From: an uncultured bacterium
GTDB taxonomy: Bacteria > Cyanobacteriota > Vampirovibrionia > Obscuribacterales > Obscuribacteraceae
Length of the DNA stretch: 64,000 nt
Assembly (NCBI GenBank): GCA_903835185.1
Contig: CAILLX010000163.1
Location: 1-64,000 of the forward strand
Reading direction: 5' to 3'
How positions within the stretch are numbered: the first letter of the stretch is position 1; the number at the start of each line of letters is the position of its first letter. This document shows positions 8,801-17,312 of the stretch, in pieces. A program made the translations under genes and the position numbers. Under the pieces are notes generated by a model. It made no database searches and was not told the DNA's origin. It was given only the letters and a program-made list of their open reading frames with translations.

Positions 8801-11552
8801 TGTATAAAGTGCGCAAAATTGCGTCGGTACTAAAATATGCTTCATAAGGAAGACAGATCAGTGAGAACAATGCCTGCCACATAGCTCGAGCAGCAGAATC
8901 AGCGGTGGCAGCAATGTGTTGTCCAGCAAGCACATTGGGAGGTTTGCGGGTCAACTGCAGAAGTGAAAAAATGATAGGCGGTACCAGGATTACAGACATG
9001 GCAGCAAGCATCCACAGCCAGGTTGGGGACGCGACTGTCCAGGATATGAGCAACATTGTCGTCAAACAGGAAGGAACCAGGCTGCGGCGGAGATTGTCGA
9101 AGAGCTTCCAGCGGGAAAGTGGCGTGAGCGGGTTCTTTTCTCTATGCCCAGTTAGTGTAGGTGTACTGGGGAGCAACCACTCTGCCAACTGCCAGTCACC
9201 GCGAATCCAGCGGCGCCGGCGACTTACATCAGCTCCATAACCAGCCGGATATTCTTCGTAAAGTTGCACGTCACTTAATAGACCGGAACGCGCATAACAT
9301 CCTTCAAGTAAATCATGACTAAGGATGCGATTTTCAGGAAGCCTTCCTTTAAGAGCTTTTTCAAACGCGTCAACATCGTAAATGCCTTTGCCGATGAAGG
9401 AGCCCTCGCGAAAAAGATCCTGATAAACGTCTGACACAGCTCTGGTGTATGGATCTATGCCTGCATCGCTGCCGTGCATGGCAGCGTAACGTGACAGATT
9501 CGTTCCAGGTAGACTGACGCCAACGAGTGGTTGCAGGATGCCGTATCCTTTGGTAACCCGCCCGGCAGTCTCGTCGTAGTAAACCCGATTCAACGGGTGT
9601 TCCATAGCACCGATAAACTGCCGTGCAGCATCACGGGGCAATTGGGTGTCTGTGTCCAGTGTTATTACATACCTCACACCAGAGAGAATGCTGATGTCAC
9701 CAACGATTAATGAGAAACAGCTGGGATCGCCACCTCTCAGGAGCGAATTCAGGTCTGCAAGCTTTCCTCTCTTGCGCTCGTATCCCATCCAGACTCCTTC
9801 GCCCGGATTCCATTTGCGGGGACGATGAAAGAGGAAGAAGACATCTTGGGCGTTACTGCTGTGCTTTGCATTAAGCTCCTGGATCTTCTGGCGTGAATAG
9901 GTTAATAGTGCCTCGTCTTGCGGCGTTGTTTCCTCATCAGAATCAGTGAAATCTGTGAGCAGGGCAAAACATAGATGCTCGTCCCTGTTGGCGAGGAAGC
10001 GTACTTCCAGAGCTTCTGTCAAATCAGCAACATTGTCCTTACTGACGAGCATGGTTGGAATTGCAATGAGTGTAAGCGCTTCGGCCGGGATGCCGTCGGA
10101 GTAATCCATTTTGGGTAATGAACGGGAGTGCACTAACAAGGTCGCCAGCCAGTTGACCAGTGTCACAGCTAATTGGCTGCTGCAAACAAGCAGTATCAAA
10201 GTAATCACAACCAAAAGCCAGTCACTCACAGCTGTCTTGCAAGCAATGCCATACAAGATGGCGGTCAGTATGACTGTTATTAGCCCAATGGAAGCAAGAT
10301 AGAGAAGCAATGGGGATTGTCGTGCAAACTGCTGTAGAACGTCACGTGCAGAATGGTGCACATTTGCCAGTTTTTCTAATTCTGGCACCCCGTCATCAAC
10401 CAGATAGAAGCCGACATGTGCTTGCCTACCACGCAATTCCGGGTTGCCTGTCAGTTCAATTGCCAGGTGAGCTACCCGACTTTCGGCTAGCTTGGCTTTC
10501 TTTGCCATTTTTTCGACAACATGGCGATATTCATCGCGGGTGGCAAAATCCATCTTGGCGTAAACGCCATGCTTGTCACTTGAGAGAATTCTTTCGACAG
10601 AACTGTGAGTCTCTACAAAATCTCGCCAGTCCATAGCACCAAGGACTCTCAAACTGCCGATACTGTTGCTAATCGAGAGCTGGTCCGCAGCCTGAGCCTG
10701 AGTCTCTACTTGTACTAATTGATCAATTGTAGAGTTCGACTCCAGCAGCCTCTGCTCAATCCAGGTTAAGCCCAATGCCAGAGCAGAGCTTTGTCCTGAC
10801 AATCGGCGTGATAGCTCGGCGACAAATGAGCTGCTGATTGGCGGGTTGGAACGAGCCATGTCTGCAATTACTAAGATCAAACTCTTTGGATCGTTAGTGG
10901 CGACTTCTGTCATCTTATCTGCCCAGCTGTCAGCAAGATCACGGTCAACCATATTGGAACTGATGCGGATTGCCACGCGGCGAAGATTCTCAATCAGAGC
11001 CAAACGCAACATAATTGGAATCGCCCAGAGTTCGCCGAGATTGAGTTCTGAAATGGTCTGATAGGATGCAACAAAACCGCTGAGATTGCTCGCGTCCACT
11101 CGTCCGTCGCCATGAGAAATTGTTGCCAGGGCAATGTCATACACTCTGGGTAAGCCTGCGGACGGACCATTGGACAGACGAGGCAGTTCACGACTGTAAC
11201 CCTTCGGCAAGTGCCTCTTTGCTGTGCGAATCTGCTCTTCGATTAAGTAAAAATTGTCCAGCAACCACTCGCTGGCAGGTGTGATGCGTCGACCAGCTTT
11301 TGCTGCGGACATGAGCAGGTTGCATATATTTGTGAGAACTTTCTCGTTCTCAGACAATCTCGTTAAAAGTCCCTCTGATCCATGATCGGTTGTGACTTCG
11401 TGAAATCCAGCCAGAGCTTTGCCATGCTGCGCCATTTGATCTGCGCTAAACAACTCTGAGCGAAGTGGAGGTTCGTCACAGATGAACTTCTCCGCCGGTG
11501 CCATTCTCTTTACGCGTTCGCTCAGGCGGAATACTTTTCCGAGATCTTTCAA
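2817..11552 (-). CDS. ndvB: Cyclic beta-1,2-glucan synthase-like protein (GT84 + GH94)
   Basis: At 2911 residues this matches the size class of NdvB/ChvB (about 2800). The first third holds a glucoamylase-like/N-terminal region and a membrane-embedded glycosyltransferase with several hydrophobic segments, an ITLDTDTQLPRDA acidic motif and RRRRWIRGDWQLAEW (QxxRW-like). The middle contains a second HEAT-like/GH144-like region. The C-terminal third is a GH94 phosphorylase-type module with YYQSGGAFGFRDQLQDAM, GDVQHWWHPPSGRG and the catalytic GCGDWNDGMN loop. In proteobacteria the enzyme primes, elongates, trims and cyclises periplasmic beta-1,2-glucan for osmotic adaptation and host contact. Product linkage here is inferred. 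The gene is monocistronic and converges with the hemerythrin gene 35 bp away. Confidence 0.93.
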   Translation of the reverse strand: MKDLGKVFRLSERVKRMAPAEKFICDEPPLRSELFSADQMAQHGKALAGFHEVTTDHGSEGLLTRLSENEKVLTNICNLLMSAAKAGRRITPASEWLLDNFYLIEEQIRTAKRHLPKGYSRELPRLSNGPSAGLPRVYDIALATISHGDGRVDASNLSGFVASYQTISELNLGELWAIPIMLRLALIENLRRVAIRISSNMVDRDLADSWADKMTEVATNDPKSLILVIADMARSNPPISSSFVAELSRRLSGQSSALALGLTWIEQRLLESNSTIDQLVQVETQAQAADQLSISNSIGSLRVLGAMDWRDFVETHSSVERILSSDKHGVYAKMDFATRDEYRHVVEKMAKKAKLAESRVAHLAIELTGNPELRGRQAHVGFYLVDDGVPELEKLANVHHSARDVLQQFARQSPLLLYLASIGLITVILTAILYGIACKTAVSDWLLVVITLILLVCSSQLAVTLVNWLATLLVHSRSLPKMDYSDGIPAEALTLIAIPTMLVSKDNVADLTEALEVRFLANRDEHLCFALLTDFTDSDEETTPQDEALLTYSRQKIQELNAKHSSNAQDVFFLFHRPRKWNPGEGVWMGYERKRGKLADLNSLLRGGDPSCFSLIVGDISILSGVRYVITLDTDTQLPRDAARQFIGAMEHPLNRVYYDETAGRVTKGYGILQPLVGVSLPGTNLSRYAAMHGSDAGIDPYTRAVSDVYQDLFREGSFIGKGIYDVDAFEKALKGRLPENRILSHDLLEGCYARSGLLSDVQLYEEYPAGYGADVSRRRRWIRGDWQLAEWLLPSTPTLTGHREKNPLTPLSRWKLFDNLRRSLVPSCLTTMLLISWTVASPTWLWMLAAMSVILVPPIIFSLLQLTRKPPNVLAGQHIAATADSAARAMWQALFSLICLPYEAYFSTDAILRTLYRMIISRQNLLTWNPSGKIHSRKRTDFIGNFIEMFSAPLIAAATYGYLEAVRPEALPLALPVLLGWFASPAIAWWVSRPLAPRAARLTPSQRMFLRKVARKTWAFFEMFVSQAEHWLPPDNFQELPITVLAHRTSPTNMGLSLLANLAAHDFGYIQVGEVLDRTANALSTMRGLERHRGHFYNWYDTQTLRPLPPRYLSTVDSGNLAGHLLTLNSGLLGLADAKLADLRVFSGLGDVVALLMDALGETKIPSALTSFIAALKQAQLSPPVALLEMKSTLDSLLATAICLSDEIPESKFCQIGFDTAISEAGSWAAALKQQCLAAVNELDYLVPWVCVPGISQFKADLPALDIIPTLREAISSYPDWALTLQTLRQKSELSAVQNCLDAALTLMSEAHHHSKERMSVIEQLVLECAALADLEYDFLFDKSKRLLAIGYNVEERRLDSSYYDLLASEARLCNFVAIARGHLPQESWFALGRLLTTAGGKPVLFSWSGSMFEYLMPLLVMPTYANTLLHETYQAAVSRQIEYGKQRNVPWGISESGYYAVDVHLNYQYRAFGVPGLGLKRGLSQDLVIAPYATALALMVSPEAACLNLERLAHEGLLGRYGFYEAVDYTPSRIPRGQSHAIVKSFMAHHQGMTFLSLAYTLLDQPMQKRFDCDPHFQATALLLQERIPRVTAFHSQTAETAELRTSSNGHQLPVRFFNTADTPMPEVQLLSNGRYHVMMTNAGGGFSRWKELAVTRWREDSTCDNWGTFTYIRDINSGQYWSAAYQPTLKQPENYEAIFSEARVEFRRRDHDFDTHTEIVVSSEDDIELRRVRITNRSRLRKVIDVTTYTEVVLVAPAHDVQHPAFSNLFVQSEILAKKQAILCHRRPRSIDEHVPWMFHLVAVHGADHGHWSYETDRSQFIGRGNTAATPQAMQTLGGLSGNQGSVLDPVVAIRCQIILEPEASATVNIVTGIAESRPGCLDLVEKYHDRLLADRVFDLAWTHSQVVLRQLNASESDGQLYASLANSIVYANASLRADASVLMKNRRGQSGLWGYTISGDLPIVLLQISDPENINLVRQLVQAHAYWRLKGLSVDLVIWNEDRAGYRQLIQDQIMGLIASGVEANLMDKPGGIFVRSAEQVSSEDRILFQTVARAIIKDNRGSLSDQIARRTLRETKIPRLAPTRTHRHELPSAQASQRSDLVLFNGVGGFTSDGREYVITTTHGYVTPQPWVNVLANPYFGSVISESGVSYTWLENAHEFRLTPWNNDPVTDSAGEAFFIRDEESGYFWSPSPLPARGTTPYLTRHGFGYSVFEHSEGGITSEMQVFVALDAPVKFTALKISNHSGRSRRLSATAYVEWLLGDSRANTAMHVTTEIDPKSGALWARNSYSSEFPDRMAFLDVDEINRSLTGDRTEFLGRNGSLRNPAGMSRTRLSGKVGAGLDPCGAIQVPFELADGQEREIVFRLGIGQDTDDATGLISRFRGTISRRESFEKLCEYWKHTLGAVNFQTPDRALDLLVNGWLLYQVIASRIWARSGYYQSGGAFGFRDQLQDAMALIHAEPQLLRKQLLLCASRQFQEGDVQHWWHPPSGRGVRTRISDDYLWLPLATCRYVIMTGDTGVLDEPITFLTGRHVNAQDDSYYDLPGKSGEKASLYEHCKRAILHGLQFGVHGLPLMGCGDWNDGMNLVGDKGRGESVWLGFFLHDVLKRFVEVARNRFDTTFAERCELEAAQIRHHIEQSGWDGAWYRRAYFDDGTLLGSATNDECQIDSISQSWSVLSGAGSQERSRLAMDAVYERLVSKDDQLVQLLDPPFDKSNLNPGYIKGYVPGVRENGGQYTHAAIWTAMAFASRGDYSRAWELADMINPINHALTPAAVDIYKVEPYVMAADVYAVAPHIGRGGWTWYTGSAGWMYRLIVESLLGITLDVDRLTFAPGLPEAWKEFKVHYRYRETVYHITVVQSQSDEKVIVDGALQSDLAIHLLDDHIEHHAQVTIPCRQAATSGSVT

Positions 11553-11802
11553 TCAAACCACACTAGAACGGTAGTTCCTCCGGTCTCAAGATCACTGTTG
11601 TCTTGCGCTTCCCAAAGTAGTTAATTGGGCACGGACTGACCTTTCCACTCTCTTGCCATCATCTACTTATGTTGATCAGTATACCTTTTTAGCTCAAGAA
11701 GGGTTCGGCACGTTGACAACTGGTGGTCTTTTAAGGTCATAATCTGAAGGCAGCTGTTCGTGACTGACATTGGCAAATTTTCGGCAAGTAGCAATTCCAA
11801 CT

Positions 11803-12933
11803 TTAGCCTAGCTGCCGTCGGAATTGGCTGGCACTGCCAAGCAGAAGTACAAATGCAAAAACTGCCAGAGCGAGAACATTAGGCCAGAGGACATCCAGAC
11901 CAACTCCCTTGAGTAATACGGCTCTGTTGCAGGTTATGTAGTAGCGTAGCGGGTTGAGCAGTGACAACCACTGAAAAAAAGCCGGCATGCTGGCAACAGG
12001 TGCCACAGCCCCCGAAAGCTGGATAAGAGGCAGGTTGATGAAAAAAGAGGTGAGGATTGCCTGCCTTTGATTGTGTGAAATCGTTGCCAGTGCAATCCCG
12101 ATGGATATTGCCACAAAGATGTAAAGTGATGATATCGCCATAAAGAGAAGAAAACTTCCTCTAAAAGGCAGAGCAAAGACAAAAATGCCAACTGCCAGGG
12201 AGAGCAGGACTTCCACATTCAGGAGGGCGAACAGAGGCACTATTTTTGCTGTGAGAATCTCCCAGGATGCTGATGGTGTCATCAATAATTGTTCAAGGGT
12301 GCCGGAGTCCTTCTCTCTTACCAGAGCAGAGGAGGACATGAGCGATCCTGTGAGGTTTAATACGAGCCCCATCACTCCGGGCACGAAGAACCAGGCGCTG
12401 AGCAGTCCGGGGTTATACAGATAGGTGGCATTGAGAGCCACCGGCAGAGCGTGAAGAACAGGCTTTATAAGGAGACCGAAGCTGTTGAAGATCTGACTGA
12501 GATAGGCTAAAGCTATCCCTGCAGTATTGGCGTCTACACCATCGAGTAAAACTTGTACATGAGCCTGTTTGCCTTGCTTTAATTCACGGTTGAACTCAGG
12601 AGGGATGATCAATCCTACTTCAACTTTGCCGTCGCGCACCGCTGCAGACACCCCGTTGGAAGGCTGGCTCACCGCAGTAAGGTCGAATACGTGATTCTGG
12701 ACCAGAGCAGCCACTAGCTCGCGGCTGGTCGGGCTGCCGGAGAGGTCTTGAACAGCCAGTCGCAGGTGCTCGACATCTGGGCTTAAAGCAAAGCCGAATA
12801 TCAGAAGTTGTACTGTCGGTGGGAAAATGAGTAGGAATAACAGCTGCTTGTCGCGCAGCATCTGGCGCAACTCCTTCTGTGTGAGAGCCCAGAATCTGCT
12901 GGCAAAAAACGGCTTTATGAGCGACTTGATCAT
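11803..12933 (-). CDS. ABC-2 type permease (YbhR-like), drug efflux
   Basis: This 376-residue protein has the YbhR/YbhS/YhhJ layout. One N-terminal membrane helix (LLFLLIFPPTVQLLIFGFAL) follows a cytoplasmic start with KELRQMLRDKQ. A large extracytoplasmic domain of about 130 residues comes next, then five C-terminal helices including the conserved ALVREKDSGTLEQLLMTPSA segment before the second helix. It is the last gene of the operon hlyD-like, double ATPase, permease 1, permease 2; its ATG lies 9 bp after the stop of the upstream permease. It probably forms a heterodimeric channel with that permease. Substrate is unknown; E. coli YbhFSR exports drugs and sodium/lithium. Confidence 0.88.
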   Translation of the reverse strand: MIKSLIKPFFASRFWALTQKELRQMLRDKQLLFLLIFPPTVQLLIFGFALSPDVEHLRLAVQDLSGSPTSRELVAALVQNHVFDLTAVSQPSNGVSAAVRDGKVEVGLIIPPEFNRELKQGKQAHVQVLLDGVDANTAGIALAYLSQIFNSFGLLIKPVLHALPVALNATYLYNPGLLSAWFFVPGVMGLVLNLTGSLMSSSALVREKDSGTLEQLLMTPSASWEILTAKIVPLFALLNVEVLLSLAVGIFVFALPFRGSFLLFMAISSLYIFVAISIGIALATISHNQRQAILTSFFINLPLIQLSGAVAPVASMPAFFQWLSLLNPLRYYITCNRAVLLKGVGLDVLWPNVLALAVFAFVLLLGSASQFRRQLG

Positions 12934-12942
12934 TCTTTGTTC

Positions 12943-14049
12943 CTAAGCAGAGATCTGCATGCGACCAAGCCTTTTGCTGGCAACTATAAAGAAGAACACC
13001 CCTATTGCTGCCAGCACCAGTGGTACGTGCCATTGCCCTGCCCAGCCGGAGCCACGTACAAAAGTGTCTCGGGAAAGCTCTATGTAGTATCGTGCCGGGA
13101 CTATATTGGCAAGCAATGAGAGCGGGTATTTGATGTTGCGTACAGGATAGAGATATCCTGATAGGAGTAGCGCCGGCGTAAATCCGCCAAAAGCAACGCT
13201 TTGTACAGCGGCACTTTGGGTGGCAGCACCGATAGCTATCAACAAACCAAAGAGTGTTGCGTCGACTACGTACAACAGAGTGGAGAGTGTAAAGAGCATA
13301 GGATCGCCGGCAAGGGATATGCCAAAAACTACCGAGCTGACAAGAATTAAGACTAATGCTTCGGCAAGCCCGACGATAAGATAGGCCAATACTTTGCCTG
13401 CAATCAGCTCTAAAGCAGTCAGACCGGAGGTGTATGCCTGTAAGATGGTTCCTTGTTCTCGCTCTCTTGCCATAGCCAGTGCAGCAAGCAGAGCTGGATA
13501 AATCCAGAGTATTACTCCAAAAGAGCCCGGTACTACATACAGTGACTCTTTGCGTCCAGGATTAAACCAGAGCCGTACATCCGCCTTGATTGCCGGCTCA
13601 TACTGAGTAAGCCCGGAAGCTATCAAAAAGGAATCTGTTGTAGCAATGAGACTGTTCTTGATTACCCTGGCATTGTTGACGTCTGTGCCATCAATGAGAG
13701 CTTCAATTGGAGAGACCCTGCCTGAGTGCAAGAGACGGTCAAACTCTGGTGGGATCACGATTGCTGCTGCAGCAGAGCCCGTGTTGAGCGCATCCCTGAT
13801 CACCTCTTTCCCTGCCCACATGGTAGGCATAAACTGATCGTTTGCGAAGAGACGTTCAATGAGCGAGCGGCTGGTCAGGCTGTTGTCGAAGTTCTGCACG
13901 ACTATAGGTATGTTCTTAATCTCCAGTCTGGTGGCAAAACCGTAGAGAAATAACGACAAAAGAGGCAAAGCAAAAGCCAATGCGACAGTCAACCTGTCAC
14001 GGCTAAACTGTCTCAACTCTTTGCTGCATTGCGCCTGAATGCGTTTCAT
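12943..14049 (-). CDS. ABC-2 type permease (YbhS-like), drug efflux
   Basis: This 368-residue ABC-2 permease is a paralogue of its downstream neighbour. It starts with KELRQFSRDRLTVALAFALP, has one helix, a periplasmic domain of about 130 residues (KNIPIVVQNFDNSLTSRSL onwards) and C-terminal helices containing AMAREREQGTILQAYTSG. The start overlaps the end of the fused ATPase gene by 4 bases (ATGA type), which implies translational coupling. It should pair with the second permease and be driven by the fused ATPase. The assignment to the family is firm; the substrate is not known. Confidence 0.88.
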   Translation of the reverse strand: MKRIQAQCSKELRQFSRDRLTVALAFALPLLSLFLYGFATRLEIKNIPIVVQNFDNSLTSRSLIERLFANDQFMPTMWAGKEVIRDALNTGSAAAAIVIPPEFDRLLHSGRVSPIEALIDGTDVNNARVIKNSLIATTDSFLIASGLTQYEPAIKADVRLWFNPGRKESLYVVPGSFGVILWIYPALLAALAMAREREQGTILQAYTSGLTALELIAGKVLAYLIVGLAEALVLILVSSVVFGISLAGDPMLFTLSTLLYVVDATLFGLLIAIGAATQSAAVQSVAFGGFTPALLLSGYLYPVRNIKYPLSLLANIVPARYYIELSRDTFVRGSGWAGQWHVPLVLAAIGVFFFIVASKRLGRMQISA

Positions 14050-15989
14050 GATCCAGCTCCATTTTTGTTCTGCGCAATACCAATAAATGCATCTTCGAGT
14101 GAGAAAGAGCCTGGTTTGTGAGAGACGACTTTCAATCCGCTGTCTTCAATTAATGACAAGATCTTTGGTAGATCTTGCTCTATCTCATCAACTACGATAT
14201 GAATCTTGTCAGCAAATATCGACACTCGCCACGGCTCAAAATGTTTCTTGAGCAGATTTGATGTTCTTTGCGTATCGCTTGTAACCAGGACGAGTAAGCT
14301 GCCTGGCAGGCTGCTCTTGATCTCGGATGGCGTGCCCTGGACAACCAGCTCGCCTGCCACCATGAAGCCAAGGCGATTGCAATGCTCCGCTTCTTCCAGA
14401 AAGTGAGTAGTAACAAGTACCGCTGTACCGCTGCGGGCAAATTCACCAATCATTCGCCACAGTTGCCGGCGGGCAATTGGGTCTACGCCGGAGGTCGGTT
14501 CGTCAAGGAAGAGGATTTCAGGCTCGTGCATGACTGAGGCGCCAAATGCCAGGCGCTGTTTCCAGCCGCCAGGAAGCTGCCCGGTGGCAAGGCGCTCGCG
14601 TCCCAGGAGATCGCAGGTGGCGAGTACCCAGTTGATCCTCTCTGAGCGCAAATTGACTGGCACCTGATAGACGCCGCAGTAAAACTCAAGATTTTCTCTT
14701 ACAGTCAGATCGTCATAAAGAGTGAACTTCTGACTCATGTAACCTATCTTATGCCTTAATTCTTGACTGCGCAGATCAGATTTCTCGCCTGCCAGGGTAA
14801 TCTCTCCAGAAGTGGCAGGTGACAGCCCGCATAACATCTTAATTGTTGTTGTTTTGCCAGCCCCATTAGCACCCAGTAAGCCATAGACCTCTCCATAGCC
14901 TATCTGCAAGCCAACACCTTTGACAGCTTGAAAATCACCAAACCGTTTACTGAGATTTTTTGCTCCAATGGCTACTGTATTTTCAGCTTTGCGCAGCAAT
15001 GAGAAGGAGAACTTGCGAATCTTAGCCTCTTCTGATTGCTGGCGGCGCAGAGTTAAGACAAAAACATTCTCTAGAGTTGGCTCTTCTGTCTCAACTGTCA
15101 GAGCGCTAATGTTGGATTGCTTGGCAAGAGCATGCAACTTCTTTGCCCCGGCTACCGGATCGGCAACCAGAATATCCAGCCGATCGCCAAAAGATTGCAC
15201 ATCTGCCACAGCCAGGTCGGTGCTTGCTGATTGTTCAGCTAGCACTTCCTCGAGTGCTTCAAGATCTGGTGTGCGTGCTTGCAAACGACTTAAATGGATA
15301 CTATGCCTAAGCTGCCCGGGAGTGCCCAGTTGTTGAATTACTCCACTGTGCATAAGAGCTATGCGATTACACCTTTCAGCTTCGTCAAGGTATGGTGTGG
15401 CTACAGCAATAGTCATCCCTTCTGAAGACACAGTTGCCAAAACATCCCAGAACTCCCGGCGCGATACAGGATCTACCCCAGTTGTTGGCTCATCTAGGAG
15501 AAGCAGCTCCGGCTGAGTGATAAGAGCACAGCAGAGAGCCAGCTTCTGTTTCATCCCACCTGACAACTGCCCGGCCAGCCTGCTGCTGAAGTTTGCAAGT
15601 GACATCAACTTTAGATAACGAGAGCGACGCTCCTGGAAGATATTTTCCGGTATGCTTCTGATACCGGCTATATAACGTAGATTCTCATCGATTGTCAGAT
15701 CCAGGTAAAGAGAAAACTGCTGGGTCAAATATCCGATTCTCAGGCGTGCATCGCGCGGCTTGACTCCCAGCACAGTCACTGTGCCGGCTGTGGGTTCCAT
15801 CACTCCGCCTAGAATATGAAATGTAGTTGTTTTACCGGCTCCATCAGGTCCGATCAAGCCGAAAATCTCACCACGTTTGATGCGCAAATCGAGAGCACTT
15901 ACTGCTTCAATCTGCCGGTAACGTTTTATCAGACCGCTGACGTGGACAACGTCTGAGGTCTCATCTGGTGGCCGGTTGTTTGCAGCCAT
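14046..15989 (-). CDS. Fused double ABC ATPase (YbhF-like)
   Basis: Two complete ABC nucleotide-binding domains sit in one chain of about 647 residues. Domain 1 has Walker A GPDGAGKTTT, signature LSGGMKQ and Walker B LLLLDEPTTGVDP. Domain 2 has Walker A GANGAGKTTT, a variant signature LPGGWKQ and Walker B ILFLDEPTSGVDP. The GPDGAGKT form and the tandem layout are typical of YbhF. ATG 15989 is chosen because the longer frame (from 16055) would overlap the adaptor gene and gives 22 residues with no family likeness; AGGTGG lies just upstream. The ATPase powers the two permeases encoded downstream. The LPGGW signature suggests one of the two ATP sites may be degenerate (inference). Confidence 0.9.
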   Translation of the reverse strand: MAANNRPPDETSDVVHVSGLIKRYRQIEAVSALDLRIKRGEIFGLIGPDGAGKTTTFHILGGVMEPTAGTVTVLGVKPRDARLRIGYLTQQFSLYLDLTIDENLRYIAGIRSIPENIFQERRSRYLKLMSLANFSSRLAGQLSGGMKQKLALCCALITQPELLLLDEPTTGVDPVSRREFWDVLATVSSEGMTIAVATPYLDEAERCNRIALMHSGVIQQLGTPGQLRHSIHLSRLQARTPDLEALEEVLAEQSASTDLAVADVQSFGDRLDILVADPVAGAKKLHALAKQSNISALTVETEEPTLENVFVLTLRRQQSEEAKIRKFSFSLLRKAENTVAIGAKNLSKRFGDFQAVKGVGLQIGYGEVYGLLGANGAGKTTTIKMLCGLSPATSGEITLAGEKSDLRSQELRHKIGYMSQKFTLYDDLTVRENLEFYCGVYQVPVNLRSERINWVLATCDLLGRERLATGQLPGGWKQRLAFGASVMHEPEILFLDEPTSGVDPIARRQLWRMIGEFARSGTAVLVTTHFLEEAEHCNRLGFMVAGELVVQGTPSEIKSSLPGSLLVLVTSDTQRTSNLLKKHFEPWRVSIFADKIHIVVDEIEQDLPKILSLIEDSGLKVVSHKPGSFSLEDAFIGIAQNKNGAGS

Positions 15990-16003
15990 CTCCACCTGTT
16001 GCA

Positions 16004-17263
16004 CTACCCCGCATTGGCAATGATAACGGCATCGGCAGGCATTCCTGGTTTGCAATAACCGGCTGGATGTGTAATGCCAATCTTTATGCCAAACACCTGT
16101 TTTACCCGATCATTCTTAAAATAAATATTCTCTGGAGTAAACGAGGCAACAGGATCAATCTCAATTACTGTGCCGTCAAGTGGCTTATCAGCTGCAGAAT
16201 CAAGAAAAACTCGTGCCTTCTGTCCTACTCGTACTCGTCCAATGTCGCCTTCAGGCACATAACCACGCAGATAAACTGTGTCCAGATTGATGAGTGAGAT
16301 GACTGTCTGCCCTGGCACGACCACTGCGCCAGGCTCCACTGGTCGAGCAGTGACAATGCCGTTGATTGGGCTTGGAATATTTAAGTAAGCTATGTTTGCT
16401 TCAACCTCTTCACGTGCAGCAACAGCGTTCGCGACCGCCTGCTTGGCAGCGCTTAGTTGAGTTTGAGCTGACTCAAGCTGCCGCTTCAGTGTGGACAGCT
16501 GTGCTGAGCGAATAGGTGGATTCAATCTAGTAGTGAGCGCTTGAGTGAGCAGACCTTGCTGAGCATTGACCTGCTTTTGCACAGAGTCGACTGTGGCGGA
16601 CTTAGCTTCCATAGTTGCTGTAGCAGTATCGAAAGTAGTGGCAGCTTGATCGTACTGATCCTGTGTAACGGCTCCTTTTATTATGAGCCTGCCGTAGCGT
16701 TCCTTCCTTATTTTAGCCAGTTGCAGATCAGCTTGAGCTTGCTGGTGCTGAGCCACAGCCTCGCTTAGCTGAGCTTGTGCAGAAGCAAGATTGGCTCTGG
16801 CTGAATAAACCTTTCCCAGGGTATCTTCTTTAGATTGATCGACATTGAGCCTGGCTTCGTCTATCTGGCTCTCAATAACTTTTGTCTGCACTTCAGCTTG
16901 CTCTTTCTGTTGATGTACCTGTCTGAGCCGGGCGACAGCTCCACGCAACTGTGCTTGAATATCGTCATCGCTGACGCGGACTATCAACTCTCCAGCAGTT
17001 ACAGCAGCACCTTCGCGATATTTTATAAAGTTGACACGCCCGCCAATCTTGGCTCCGACATTTGTCTCATAACCTTCAATTCTGCCGCTGACTGACAGGT
17101 TGGTTGTCTGAGGCTGGCTTACCTGTCGCCAGATAAAATAAGTTGCAACCGCCAGGATAGACAAAACTATAAGAAGGCGAACTGCAACAGGTGGTTGCTT
17201 AGGACTGTCAACCGGCTTATCTGGCGCTGTATTGATAGATTTCATCTGCAGTGACGTTAGCAT
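16004..17263 (-). CDS. HlyD/YbhG-like periplasmic adaptor (membrane fusion protein)
   Basis: The layout is a short cytoplasmic N-terminus, one membrane helix (VRLLIVLSILAVATYFIW), a biotinyl-lipoyl half-motif (GRIEGYETNVGAKIGGRVNFI), a long coiled-coil hairpin rich in Gln, Ala and Glu (roughly residues 75-280), then the second lipoyl half and beta-barrel (IPSPINGIVTARPVEPGAVV). It links the inner-membrane ABC transporter to a TolC-like channel, here supplied by the divergent tolC-like gene. ATG 17263 is chosen; the longer TTG start at 17287 would sit inside the palindromic operator. It is the first gene of the minus-strand efflux operon. Confidence 0.88.
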   Translation of the reverse strand: MLTSLQMKSINTAPDKPVDSPKQPPVAVRLLIVLSILAVATYFIWRQVSQPQTTNLSVSGRIEGYETNVGAKIGGRVNFIKYREGAAVTAGELIVRVSDDDIQAQLRGAVARLRQVHQQKEQAEVQTKVIESQIDEARLNVDQSKEDTLGKVYSARANLASAQAQLSEAVAQHQQAQADLQLAKIRKERYGRLIIKGAVTQDQYDQAATTFDTATATMEAKSATVDSVQKQVNAQQGLLTQALTTRLNPPIRSAQLSTLKRQLESAQTQLSAAKQAVANAVAAREEVEANIAYLNIPSPINGIVTARPVEPGAVVVPGQTVISLINLDTVYLRGYVPEGDIGRVRVGQKARVFLDSAADKPLDGTVIEIDPVASFTPENIYFKNDRVKQVFGIKIGITHPAGYCKPGMPADAVIIANAG

Positions 17264-17285
17264 AAACAATTCTTGTTTGTATTGC

Positions 17286-17312
17286 AATCATACCATACCG
17301 TGCGGTATGATT
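17286..17312. promoter_or_regulatory. Nested palindromic operator, probable TetR-family binding site
   Basis: AATCATACC at 17286-17294 is repeated as its exact inverse GGTATGATT at 17304-17312. Inside lies a second perfect palindrome, ATACCGTGCGGTAT at 17295-17308, centred 2.5 bp away. The site lies directly before the adaptor gene and 220 bp before the divergent tetR-like gene. Palindromes of the ACCG-CGGT type are common TetR/AcrR operators. The simplest reading is that the neighbouring TetR protein binds here and represses at least the minus-strand efflux operon. Confidence 0.75.

Noticed and set aside
2865..10636. Many frames of 60-175 codons on both strands inside the glucan synthase gene
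   Set aside because: They lie in alternative frames of one continuous, well-recognised coding region and have no motifs or ribosome binding sites.
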